A stretch of 64,000 bases of DNA from assembly GCA_022984795.1 (NCBI GenBank), contig JALIHJ010000053.1, positions 120,560 to 184,559 of the forward strand. Reading direction: 5' to 3'. The notes beneath the pieces were generated by a model. That model searched no databases, was not told the origin of the DNA, and was given only the letters and a program-made list of their open reading frames with translations. This DNA comes from Fabrea salina (Eukaryota > Ciliophora > Heterotrichea > Heterotrichida > Fabreidae). The translations under genes and the position numbers were made by a program. Numbering within the stretch: position 1 is the first letter of the stretch; each line of letters opens with the position of its first letter. This document shows positions 18,815 to 27,386 of this stretch, piece after piece.

Positions 18815-20392
18815 ATGCAAATTGTGGAAGACCCTGATGTAGACAACTACCTCAAGTGGGGAGACCGAGTAGGAATAGACCACTCTAAAATAGTTTACCC
18901 AGTTAGGTTCTCTGAAGGCTATATTGGAAGTATTGCTAAAGAAACTATATTTCCGGGGGAAAGCATAATTAAAGTTCCCAACACAGCTTTGCTGACTACT
19001 AATAGCGCACTGAACAGCCAACTTGCTGAACTGTACCAAGAAGCTGATGAACTTTTTGACCACTCCAACCCAGCGTACGAGGACTTAGTGATTACTACTT
19101 TTTTGGTGTATGTTAAGCACAAAGGAGACCCTTTTTGGAACACCTTTGTGGAAATGCAGCCTAAAGACATTCCTATTTTACAGGACTGGAGCTCCCAAGA
19201 AATAAACCAACTCCAGAACCCCTACCTCAAGTTCGACCTTAAAAAAAGACTAGCTGAAGACATGGGTATTTGGGCTACGTGGAAGCAGCACTTAAGTAGT
19301 TTCCAAAGTTACTTTTCAGAAAGCATGCTTGAGTGGAGTGAGTTCTACTGGGCTTGGAAAGTAATTTCTACAAGGGCTTTTGGAAAGTTTGTTCCACACA
19401 CTACACTGGCACCTATAGCTGAGTTTTTGAACCACACAAACGTTAGTACTTTTTATAGTTACAACTTGCCAGACGAAGAGCCTGATGCTAGTCTTAGGTA
19501 CTCAGACGAAAGTGACCAAGACCGTGACGACCTCCTGAACTTGCCTATTAAAAGAACACTGCTTTACTACAACGACTTAGTCAGAGTGAACCTGCTAAGC
19601 AGAGAGTCAGCCCAAACCGAACTGCTAGAAGAGCTCTCTAGCGAAGCTACTGCTTATGAAGACAAGATCTTCAGTGAAATAACTAGTAAAGCAGAAGCCG
19701 ACAACTTAAACACTAGTTTGGAAGAAAGTCCAGAAGCAGAGTTAAGGATAGTTTCTGGAGAAACTTACCAAAAAGGCAGTGAAGTGTTTTTGAGTTACGG
19801 TCGATACTCCAACAGGCAACTACTAACCTACTACGGATTTGCCTTCGAAAACAACAAATACGACTACGCTCCTATATACATTACTTTGGACGAAATAGCA
19901 ACTAGTCAGCAAGTTCCTTACATCAACGAGAACCTTGAAAAAAAAGTAATTGAAATCAAAGCAAAAAAGAACTTACTGCAACAGGAGCTTTTAAATTGCT
20001 TCAGAGCTATCCACTGGGACTTTGAACACGGAAAAGAAGCCTTTTTTGCACCTAAGTCTTTAGAACTAGAGAAAAAGGTTTTAGAAGAAGCCAAGGGGTT
20101 CTTAAAAGGTATGCTGGGGAACTTTGAAACGAGCCTTGAAGAAGACTTAGAACTGCTTTCTCAAAACGTACCTCTTAAACTCAGATTTGCCGTTATTTAC
20201 CGCTCAGAAATCAAAAAAATCCTCCACAAGCAAGTAGAATACATCTCACTTTTAGAAAGAATCACCAACAACCTAGTTAATGGTCAAGCTAGCAACCAAG
20301 TTATTGAAGACTTGGAAACCTCTGAAGACCCACAAAGCATAGAAGCCATTAAGAACTACTTAGTCAGCCTTTTACACAATTTAAGTTTTTAA
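18815..20392 (+). CDS. SET-domain lysine methyltransferase, SETD3/LSMT type
   Basis: A 525-residue protein of the Rubisco-LSMT/SETD3 class. It opens with GIDHSKIVYPVRFSEGYIGSIAK, then the interrupted SET domain with APIAEFLNHTNV (the NH motif, about residues 200-212) and, after a long insert, GSEVFLSYGRYSNRQLLTYYGFAFENNKYD (about 322-352), the S-adenosylmethionine and catalytic region. The C-terminal third is the helical substrate-binding half. Targets in other organisms include actin His73 and ribosomal proteins; the target here is unknown. It begins 4 bp after the phosphatidylserine synthase stop. Confidence 0.92.
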   Translation: MQIVEDPDVDNYLKWGDRVGIDHSKIVYPVRFSEGYIGSIAKETIFPGESIIKVPNTALLTTNSALNSQLAELYQEADELFDHSNPAYEDLVITTFLVYVKHKGDPFWNTFVEMQPKDIPILQDWSSQEINQLQNPYLKFDLKKRLAEDMGIWATWKQHLSSFQSYFSESMLEWSEFYWAWKVISTRAFGKFVPHTTLAPIAEFLNHTNVSTFYSYNLPDEEPDASLRYSDESDQDRDDLLNLPIKRTLLYYNDLVRVNLLSRESAQTELLEELSSEATAYEDKIFSEITSKAEADNLNTSLEESPEAELRIVSGETYQKGSEVFLSYGRYSNRQLLTYYGFAFENNKYDYAPIYITLDEIATSQQVPYINENLEKKVIEIKAKKNLLQQELLNCFRAIHWDFEHGKEAFFAPKSLELEKKVLEEAKGFLKGMLGNFETSLEEDLELLSQNVPLKLRFAVIYRSEIKKILHKQVEYISLLERITNNLVNGQASNQVIEDLETSEDPQSIEAIKNYLVSLLHNLSF

Positions 20393-20422
20393 TCTAATGA
20401 AACAGCTGTTCTAAGGAATATA

Positions 20423-21100
20423 ATGGAGTATAAAACCAGAGTAGAAACAGAGAGCGACAGCTCAGAGGAACAAGAGTACTCCGATGGAGGGTGGATTCAG
20501 TGGTTCTGCAACATGGAAACCCACGAGTTTTTTTGCGAAGTCGACGAGGACTATATAAACGATGCTTTTAATCTATACGGCTTAAGAAACAAGTTTCAAC
20601 GCTACGAAGAAGCCCTGGACATGATTCTTTCGCCAGAGAGTCCAGACGAAGAAGACTTGCAGAACGAAGACTTTTTGGAACTCTACCAAATAGCAGCTGA
20701 CTTGTACGGACTGATTCATGCGCGCTTTATAATGACTTTAAGAGGACTTTCTATCATGCGGGAGAAGTTCTTGTCTCAAAGGTTTGGCACGTGCCCACGA
20801 GTCATGTGTGAACGGCAACCTGTACTCCCAGTAGGCGTTTCTGAAGAACTCAGGAGAAGCCGAGTAAAGATTTTTTGTCCTAAGTGCGAAGACGTTTATG
20901 TACCTAAACACAAGTACTCTGACGTGGACGGAGCTTATTTTGGAGTGTCTTTTCCTCACATGTTTTTAATGACTTACCCTGACTTGTTTGTCAAGCAAGA
21001 AAACTCAGGCTACGTTCCTAGAATCTATGGGTTCAAAATATACAAAAGGAAAGGTTCTAAGTACGATGAAAATGGAAACAAAAAGCTTACTAACAACTGA
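20423..21100 (+). CDS. Casein kinase 2 regulatory beta subunit
   Basis: A 225-residue beta subunit of protein kinase CK2, which dimerises and links two catalytic subunits. The conserved start WIQWFCNMETHEFFCEVDE is followed by DEDYINDAFNLYGL. The four zinc cysteines appear as CPRVMC (about 124-129) and CPKC (about 153-156), with VYVPKHKY and DGAYFGVSFPHMF behind them. Length and domain order are normal. It ends in TGA, direct evidence that TGA is a stop in this genome. Its stop is 9 bp from the convergent PIG-Q gene. Confidence 0.96.
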   Translation: MEYKTRVETESDSSEEQEYSDGGWIQWFCNMETHEFFCEVDEDYINDAFNLYGLRNKFQRYEEALDMILSPESPDEEDLQNEDFLELYQIAADLYGLIHARFIMTLRGLSIMREKFLSQRFGTCPRVMCERQPVLPVGVSEELRRSRVKIFCPKCEDVYVPKHKYSDVDGAYFGVSFPHMFLMTYPDLFVKQENSGYVPRIYGFKIYKRKGSKYDENGNKKLTNN

Positions 21101-21109
21101 GTGATTAAT

Positions 21110-22840
21110 TTAAAAGTCCCATCGAGTCACGTGTGGTATTTGGTTTCCCAAAACTACGTTTTTGGCAGTTTCAAAGTTCACTAACTTAAAAATGAGTTTC
21201 TTGAGTTTGAGCAGTAAACTTCTGTAAAGAGTAACTAGTTTGAGTTTTTGTGTATGCATAACCAAAACAGCTGTGGGGGAATTAACTGACTCTAGTTCAC
21301 TTTGGATCTCAAAAGAAACCGTGTTTGTGAACATCCCTGGGTAAACGAAGTAAGTGTAAGTTAAGAAAAAAGGAAACTCATTCACCAGTATCAACAGAAG
21401 AGTCAGCAAGGTCTGCAGAACCTGTACACTCATCCAAAGACTTACAAAGCACATGTAGTACATCGCAATTGTTGGGTACAGAAAGATCAACCCTATAAAT
21501 ATCAAAGCCCCCACCAACAACTCGTCCACTCCAAACTCTCCGTTGTCAATTCGCTAAGTGTTACTTACTTTTTTGAGTGTGTTCTTCTTTTTGCCCACTA
21601 TAAGTCTTCCTAAAGAACTTAAAACGTCTATCAAAAGAGCATAAGTACTTTCTACTGCCCTGTATATGTAGTAACTAAGTGTAGCTTACATGTGCAAAGT
21701 ACAGAAGTCAATTAAGTCTGACAAAAAAGCAATTTGGTAACTCAGTCCAAACACCCCAACGTAACTCACAACTTGCAGAATCTGGGGTTCGATTCGAGTC
21801 AGAAACGTAGTTACTGTGTTCCAGTAGTCTATTAAAGCAAGGATGTTAATTCCTATAGTGTTGTCTAGTTCTTCGTTAGGCTTGAAACCTGCAGGCAGTC
21901 CCATTAACCACGAAACTTCGGACTTCAAAACTTCAATGTGTATGGTGGAGCCCAAAGTATGGATAACTGAAAGGGTGTCTGAACCAAAAAAGTGAAGAAA
22001 AATAAGCAAACTCAGTCCTAAAAACAAGTCTATGAAGTACTGCACAAGCACTCCTCTTGAAACCAAAAAGTCATTTATGTAAACCTTCACTAAAGAAGGG
22101 TAGGCTTTACTTGGTTTTTGACAGTTCTTAGTTAGTTCCCACTTGTCCAAAGCTCTGCACCTTATAGAAATTTGCTCTAGAAGTTTACTATTCAATGGCA
22201 GGTTGGATATAGACTTGTTTAACAAAGGTAACTCCCAGCAGTACAAGTATAACAAAATCTTCCAAAGCACCTTTGTTACACAAAGAAAAACACCTAAAGC
22301 TTTAACTAAAAGGTTAGTCGACTCTTTAGAAGAGTCTTTTTTGGACAGAATGTTTTCATACACAAACTGGGCTTTGTTAATGTGGTCACAGACTAGTTGG
22401 AAGGTAGAGGAGTCTGAGTTGTGGTTCTGGACAAAGAACCTTTCAAAAGAAGGAGGGGCTATTAAGTAAGTAGGGTCTGTTTTTTGGGGGTAGTTGTTGT
22501 AAAAGATCAGCTGAGCATTAGCTCTGTACCTGTACCCACAACAGTGAACTTCTTGGAGCCACAAAACTTTGTCCTTGATTAAGGCAGTAAACCAAATGTC
22601 TGCAGTGGCTTTTTTGTTTATCTCTTCAGAGGTTTCTTTAGAGCCTGGGTTCTTTACAATGCCTAGTACCTGGGCTTTGTCTCCTTTTTCTGCAAGAACC
22701 AGTTCTAAGCTTTCTAAAGGAATGTCCAAAACTCCTACTACACAACAAACGAACCCCCTAATCGACCACCCTACTAAGTAGCCTTCTTTTTCTTTGAACG
22801 AACTTGGCCAATATAGTTGGGTAAGACTCAATCCTTTCAT
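21110..22840 (-). CDS. PIGQ: PIG-Q/Gpi1 subunit of the GPI-GlcNAc transferase
   Basis: Three exons, joined by removing 15-nt introns at 21675-21689 and 21554-21568, give 566 residues. The C-terminal half carries Gpi1 signatures: NTLKKRIDNGEFGVDELLVG, corresponding to the family's NVLR-RID...LLLGT block, and LTYTYFVYPGMFTN. Several hydrophobic segments precede it. Gpi1 is a membrane scaffold of the ER complex that adds GlcNAc to phosphatidylinositol, the first step of GPI-anchor synthesis. GPI-anchored surface proteins are abundant in ciliates. Its start codon is 4 bp from the divergent ankyrin-like gene. Confidence 0.9.
21554..21568 (-). other. 15-nt intron 2 of the PIG-Q gene
   Basis: On the coding strand GTAAGTAACACTTAG, phase 0, with an in-frame TAG. 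Removal joins NTLKK to RIDNGEF, the conserved Gpi1 block. Confidence 0.95.
21675..21689 (-). other. 15-nt intron 1 of the PIG-Q gene
   Basis: On the coding strand GTAAGCTACACTTAG, phase 2. Removal gives CTLHI-YYIYRAVES in an uninterrupted frame. Confidence 0.93.
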
Positions 22841-22844
22841 AATT

Positions 22845-23294
22845 ATGTACGGAACAATTCAACAGAAAACTTACCTAGCAATAGTTTCAGATAGCGTTGA
22901 GGAACTCCAAGAAGTTTTAACTAGAAAAGAAGACACCTCTAGCATAGGGTACATAATGGGACTGAGTTGTATGCTTGGTTCTGAAAACATTGTAAAGTAC
23001 TTGGTTAGGAAAGGCTACAACATTAACTCTCCAGGAGTCACAGGGGACGACTTGCCTTTACTAATAGCAACTAAGTCTACTTCTCCAGAGTTCGTGAACT
23101 TTTTGCTCGACCTGGGCGCTGACCCCTTTTTGGAAAACTCCAAAGGCATAAGTGCTTTTAAGTTGTGCATGAACAGGAACTCTGCCCAACTCAGCGAAGT
23201 TGCTGACATACTGTTCAAAAACCCCAATGTTGTGTGGAAACTTAGAAAAGATGCTTTGAAGTTGTGGAGTCGAGTTAAGTTAAGTTTATTATAA
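22845..23294 (+). CDS. Small ankyrin-repeat-like protein
   Basis: A 149-residue protein with ankyrin-like helices: YLAIVSDSVEELQEVLT, GSENIVKYLVRKGYNINSPG, and TSPEFVNFLLDLGADPFLENSKGISAF (about residues 85-110), the last being the best repeat. No other domain is seen. The frame is open upstream into the PIG-Q gene, but I placed the start at 22845 because that ATG has the TAATT context and lies 4 bp from the PIG-Q start. The last 6 bp overlap the convergent DHHC gene, with interlocked TAA stops. Confidence 0.85.
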   Translation: MYGTIQQKTYLAIVSDSVEELQEVLTRKEDTSSIGYIMGLSCMLGSENIVKYLVRKGYNINSPGVTGDDLPLLIATKSTSPEFVNFLLDLGADPFLENSKGISAFKLCMNRNSAQLSEVADILFKNPNVVWKLRKDALKLWSRVKLSLL

Positions 23295-24167
23295 ACGCAA
23301 AAGCAACCAAGAGCCAGTAACTATTGTAAAAACTAACAGAAGTGGCTTCTTAACTGGGATTTGGGGGGATTTTTTCTCTTCGTGAGGTACTTGAGAGTAC
23401 TTATAAGTTTCTTCTAAGTAGTTCAAATTCAGTTTGGGCTTTACAGGAAGCAGCCAAGCACAGTTATTTGTTCCAAAAACTTCATACAGGGTGTAAACTA
23501 AGTTCTGGGGTTTGCCGTACCTTCTTTGGTAGCTTTCAACAGTGGTTTGGTTGTCTTTGAAGAACTCAGCTTGGTCAAGTAAGAAGTCTAGCCCAGTATA
23601 CAGTGTGAAACCACAAACAACTCCACAAACAATTCCTGTCACTACTTTTTCTGAAGCAAACTTAGTTTGCCCAGAGTAAAAAAACTGGAACACACAAACT
23701 GAAATAATGAGTAAAGACACTGCACTGCCGAGGGAAATGTAAAACAAAAACAAAAAAAAGTACTTGTGGTTAGTAGCTCCTACGCAGTTGTTCACCCAAA
23801 TGCAGTGGTGGTCCATCCTGTGAATGCATACTTTGCAGTCACTGCAGTGGTGAGTCCTTGGGGGTTTCCATTGCTTGCAAAAAGTGCAGTACCTAGATAA
23901 CTCAGCTTCTAAGTAGTTTGGAGGCTCTATTTTAGGAGTTCTTCCGGGGTCACTTAGCCAACACCTTAAATGGGATACAAATCCCAGTGCTAAAACCAAG
24001 TTAAACACTAAAAACAAAAACAAACCAACTGGACTTAGTTTGAGTGAGCCAGATTCTTGCCAAAAGTTAGTGTAAATGCAAAAAATATTGATAGTTAGCC
24101 CTACATAAAGCATCAAAATATAAGTCTAAGTACAACTTACGCAAGAAACCAAAAGAATTCCTGACAT
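23289..24167 (-). CDS. DHHC-type protein S-palmitoyltransferase
   Basis: A short first exon (9 codons, MSGILLVSC) joins across a 15-nt intron (24126-24140) to the main exon, giving 287 residues. The catalytic cysteine-rich domain is complete: YCTFCKQWKPPRTHHCSDC, then VCIHRMDHHCIWVNNCVG with the DHHC tetrad near residue 112. Membrane segments flank it on both sides (about 4 in total). DHHC enzymes attach palmitate to cysteines of membrane proteins. The gene overlaps the ankyrin-like gene by 6 bp at the stop. Confidence 0.93.
24126..24140 (-). other. 15-nt intron in the DHHC gene
   Basis: On the coding strand GTAAGTTGTACTTAG, phase 0. It connects an ATG in a TATAA context to the main exon (VSC-TYILMLY). 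Without it the gene would lack a well-placed start. Confidence 0.88.
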
Positions 24168-24201
24168 TTATAATGCTTAAGATAAGATATACTGTGTGGG
24201 T

Positions 24202-25731
24202 ATGCTTATATGCGTTTCCTCAAAGAAAATGGTGCTGGGAGATATGAAGTGGGAAGTAGAGGAAAACCAAAGCTTTGTAGTGAGTTACCTCTACATCATA
24301 AACACTATAATAGCAGCCGACGTTTTAGCTATTCCATGGGCTTACCAAGAAGCAGGGTGGGCAGCCGGGCTGCTTAGTCAATCCTTGGCTAGTGTGTTTG
24401 CTATCATCATAGCCTTTTTGTTAGTGCAGTCTCTAAGTCGCATGGAGGTTTTAGCTGAGTTAAGTGAAAAAGGCTACACAATTAAGCCGCTTTCCTTCAA
24501 AGACTTTTTTAAAAAGACTGACCCAGAACAGTTCGTGCAGCCTCCTACAGAAAGTGACTCGGAGGACGAGCACCTTAGCATGATTATGGAGTACAGTGCA
24601 GCTACTCCTAAAATTACTCATAGGAGGTTTGACTTTACAGAAATGGCAAATGTGCTGCTTGGCAAAAAAGGAGGTTTATGTTTTATTGTGATTATTGCAA
24701 TAGTCCAGTACTCGACACTGGCAGGCTTTGCTTCTATAATATCTACTTCACTTACTTCTTTAGTACCTTTGGGTCCTATGGAAGCCTGCAATATCTATGA
24801 CGAGCCTGACTTTTTTGGTTCCTGCAGAATCAATTACTGGACTTATTTGTTGATTTTTGCAGGACTCGCTGTGTTTTTGGTGATGCTCGGGCTACACAAC
24901 CAAGTTCTGTGGCAAACTTCAGCCTCGGTTCTTAGGTTTTTAACTATTTTGGTGATGATAGCTACTTGTTCAGCAGCTTTAGGAACTAACTCTAACTTGG
25001 AGGACTCAGGTTCCAACGAAGGAGGGGATGTTGATACTTTTAATATTTTGGGGTTTGCTTCGGCGTTTCCACTGATAACTCTTGTAATGTACTTCCACAA
25101 CACTATTCCTAACACTACTCAGTTCCTGCACAACAAAGGCCAAAACTTAATGCCTGCTATAATTGGCAGCATCATTACTGTGTCGGTGTTGTTGTCTGCG
25201 ATAGGTATAGTTCTAACTGCCTCGGTTTCAAACGTTGAAACCCTAGCAACGCTTAACTGGAACGAGTACTCAGCTGGAGAAAACCCTTCAGACAGGGCTT
25301 GGTGGGCTTACTTGGTGGCTTTTTTTATAGGGCTTTACCCTGCAGTGGACGTTCTTTCGGCTTATCCCTTAGACGCTATCAACCTTTCAGATAACTTGAT
25401 TTCTTGGAAGTACGGACACATATCAGGGGAGGACCTTAGCAAAAAAACCTACTTTTTCTTCAGGTTGTTAGTGGGCATTCCTCCTTTGGTAGCTGCTTTT
25501 TTTGTGTATGACATTTCTGATTACTTAGAAGTGGCTGGCACTTTCAGTGTGATTATGATAGGTGTGTTTATTCCTTTGTTTGACTTAGCCACTCGAAAAA
25601 TGCTTCCTATGACTAGCCAGTATGATTTGTTGTCCTACCCAGATAAGTGGGCCTGGGCAATCATTATCATTTCACTAATTCAGTTCCCTTTCTTCGTCAC
25701 ATGCCAAATCATCGTTTGGATGGGGTTTTAG
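24202..25731 (+). CDS. Amino acid/auxin permease family transporter (AAAP)
   Basis: About 509 residues with eleven hydrophobic segments. The first, NTIIAADVLAIPWAYQEAGW, is the family's N-terminal signature (NTIIGAGILALPYAF-like). A charged loop (about 90-140) precedes the helix FTEMANVLLGKKGG. The sequence HNTIPNTTQFLHNKG in the middle also fits the family. It probably exchanges amino acids across the plasma or a vacuolar membrane; substrate is unknown. The start is uncertain: ATGs at 24202, 24229 and 24244 are in frame, and only the last is close to the conserved core. The stop is TAG. Confidence 0.88.
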   Translation: MLICVSSKKMVLGDMKWEVEENQSFVVSYLYIINTIIAADVLAIPWAYQEAGWAAGLLSQSLASVFAIIIAFLLVQSLSRMEVLAELSEKGYTIKPLSFKDFFKKTDPEQFVQPPTESDSEDEHLSMIMEYSAATPKITHRRFDFTEMANVLLGKKGGLCFIVIIAIVQYSTLAGFASIISTSLTSLVPLGPMEACNIYDEPDFFGSCRINYWTYLLIFAGLAVFLVMLGLHNQVLWQTSASVLRFLTILVMIATCSAALGTNSNLEDSGSNEGGDVDTFNILGFASAFPLITLVMYFHNTIPNTTQFLHNKGQNLMPAIIGSIITVSVLLSAIGIVLTASVSNVETLATLNWNEYSAGENPSDRAWWAYLVAFFIGLYPAVDVLSAYPLDAINLSDNLISWKYGHISGEDLSKKTYFFFRLLVGIPPLVAAFFVYDISDYLEVAGTFSVIMIGVFIPLFDLATRKMLPMTSQYDLLSYPDKWAWAIIIISLIQFPFFVTCQIIVWMGF

Positions 25732-25819
25732 TAATCCTTAACCCACATTTCTTAAGTGTTTCAGAAAGTGTTTCATAAGTTAAATTGAAAAGGGATTCGA
25801 AAAGTGTCCTTGTAATCAA

Positions 25820-26269
25820 ATGGCTGACGCTCTTACTGAAGAACAGATTGCAGAGTTCAAGGAAGCATTTTCCCTCTTCGATAAAGACGGTGACGGAACC
25901 ATCACAACTAAAGAACTAGGAACTGTAATGCGTTCACTGGGTCAGAATCCTACTGAAGCTGAGTTACAGGATATGATTAACGAAGTCGACGCCGACGGAA
26001 ACGGAACCATTGACTTCCCTGAGTTCTTGAGTCTCATGGCTAGGAAGATGAAGGACCAAGACACTGAAGAGGAACTCATCGAAGCCTTTAAAGTTTTTGA
26101 TAGAGACGGAAACGGACTCATCAGTGCTGCTGAGTTAAGGCACGTAATGACTAACTTGGGAGAAAAACTCACTGACGAAGAAGTTGACGAAATGATTAGA
26201 GAAGCTGACTTGGACGGAGACGGTCACATTAACTACGAAGAGTTCGTCAGGATGATGATGGCTAAGTAA
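25820..26269 (+). CDS. CALM: Calmodulin
   Basis: 149 residues, canonical length, with four intact EF-hand loops: [36 protein letters not shown] and [12 protein letters not shown]. The start [23 protein letters not shown] and the central helix [18 protein letters not shown] are essentially as in other eukaryotes. It is the general Ca2+ sensor and a likely partner for channels and kinases of this window. The preceding gap (25732-25819) is AT-rich and may hold its promoter. Confidence 0.98.
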   Translation: MADALTEEQIAEFKEAFSLFDKDGDGTITTKELGTVMRSLGQNPTEAELQDMINEVDADGNGTIDFPEFLSLMARKMKDQDTEEELIEAFKVFDRDGNGLISAAELRHVMTNLGEKLTDEEVDEMIREADLDGDGHINYEEFVRMMMAK

Positions 26270-26283
26270 TGGTTAAATTATTA

Positions 26284-27354
26284 TCACTGCTGAACAGAAG
26301 TGTTCCTTCCTTTAAGTTTCTTTCCTGAAAGTTTGATGTCAGATATGCCCAGTTTCCTTTTGATTTCTTCAATGGTTTTTTTAGCCTCTCCGTTTTGCTT
26401 GTTAATAACGTCGTTCATGATGTTTCGGTTACGTTGCATGAGTCTCTGAGAGTCTTCCATTCTGTGCTTGATCTGTTCGTTCCTGTCTCTTTGAATGCGT
26501 TTGAGTAAAGCAGCTAAGGCAAGTTGGTGTTGTTTTTTGAGTTTCTTTTCTTTTTTCTCAACTATGCGCTGTATTTCAGCTTCGTGTTTTTCTTTTTCCA
26601 TAGCTTCTAACCGGTCTGCTTGGAGCTTGACTTCTTCAGCAGCTTCGTACTTCTTCTGTCTGGCAAGTGCGTTTTGCTTGTTCCTGAGTTCTAAGAGTTC
26701 CTTGGAGTGCTTAACTTTGGCCCTAGCTTCTTTCATAGCTTTTTCGTGGAACTCTTGGTACTCAACCATGTGCTTTTCTTTGAGTTTTTCCAAAGAAGAG
26801 TAAGCAGTGGCTTCGTACTCAGACATGTAGTTGTCCCAGGCTGCTGTGAATTCTTCGAACTGTTCTTTTTGCGAGTTTTCGATTTCTTGGAGTTCTTTTT
26901 CTTGAGTGCTGCGGATGGAGTTGAGTTGGCGTAGGGTTTCTTTCTTCTTGAGCTCGTCGTATTTGGCTTTGGCTTTGTTGGCTTCAGTGTAGTTCCCGTC
27001 TTCTTCGCATTTCTTGCGGTATTCCTCAAGAAGCCTTAAAAAGTCTAGGACTTTTTCGTATGGACCTGCAATGCTTTCTTCTTCGAAGTCTTGGGGCTCC
27101 TCAGGTTCTTCAAGTAGGTCTTCTTTAGGCTCTTCTTCAAGGTTCTCTAAAAGTTCCACGAATTCAGCAAACGATATTTCAGTTTGGGAGTCTTTTTCGA
27201 GAAGCGACTCGATGATTTGTGGGTCTTTGTTGAGGTTTGTCAGGATTTCGTAAAGGTCTTCGTACCTAATGGATTGGGTGCTGTCTTTATCGAAGTGGTC
27301 AAAAACCTGCTTGATTTGGAAGAGTTCTTCTTGGGAAAATTTAGAGGCTTCCAT
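26284..27354 (-). CDS. EF-hand plus long coiled-coil protein
   Basis: A 356-residue protein. Residues 1-75 form a degenerate EF-hand pair (DHFDKDSTQSIRYEDL, then KDSQTEISFAEF), with loops lacking some Ca2+ ligands. An acidic linker (about 75-100) leads to a segment resembling a UvrB/UvrC-like helical hairpin (residues 103-140, LEEYRKKCEEDGNYTEANKAK). Residues 140-330 are continuous coiled coil. I do not know a specific function. Axonemal and basal-body proteins often have this layout, which is inference only. It is convergent with calmodulin, 14 bp apart. Confidence 0.85.
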   Translation of the reverse strand: MEASKFSQEELFQIKQVFDHFDKDSTQSIRYEDLYEILTNLNKDPQIIESLLEKDSQTEISFAEFVELLENLEEEPKEDLLEEPEEPQDFEEESIAGPYEKVLDFLRLLEEYRKKCEEDGNYTEANKAKAKYDELKKKETLRQLNSIRSTQEKELQEIENSQKEQFEEFTAAWDNYMSEYEATAYSSLEKLKEKHMVEYQEFHEKAMKEARAKVKHSKELLELRNKQNALARQKKYEAAEEVKLQADRLEAMEKEKHEAEIQRIVEKKEKKLKKQHQLALAALLKRIQRDRNEQIKHRMEDSQRLMQRNRNIMNDVINKQNGEAKKTIEEIKRKLGISDIKLSGKKLKGRNTSVQQ

Positions 27355-27386
27355 TTTAACTGCTCAAGAATTTAACTCTTATAGAT

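Noticed and set aside
16004-20392. Operon of the ammonium transporter-like, PH, phosphatidylserine synthase and SET genes
   Set aside because: They share a strand and short gaps, but gaps of the same size occur between unrelated and opposite-strand genes, so spacing alone does not show co-transcription.
21780-21800. GGGTTCGATTCGAGTC resembling a tRNA B-box
   Set aside because: It lies inside the PIG-Q coding sequence and no A-box or acceptor stem pairs with it at tRNA spacing.
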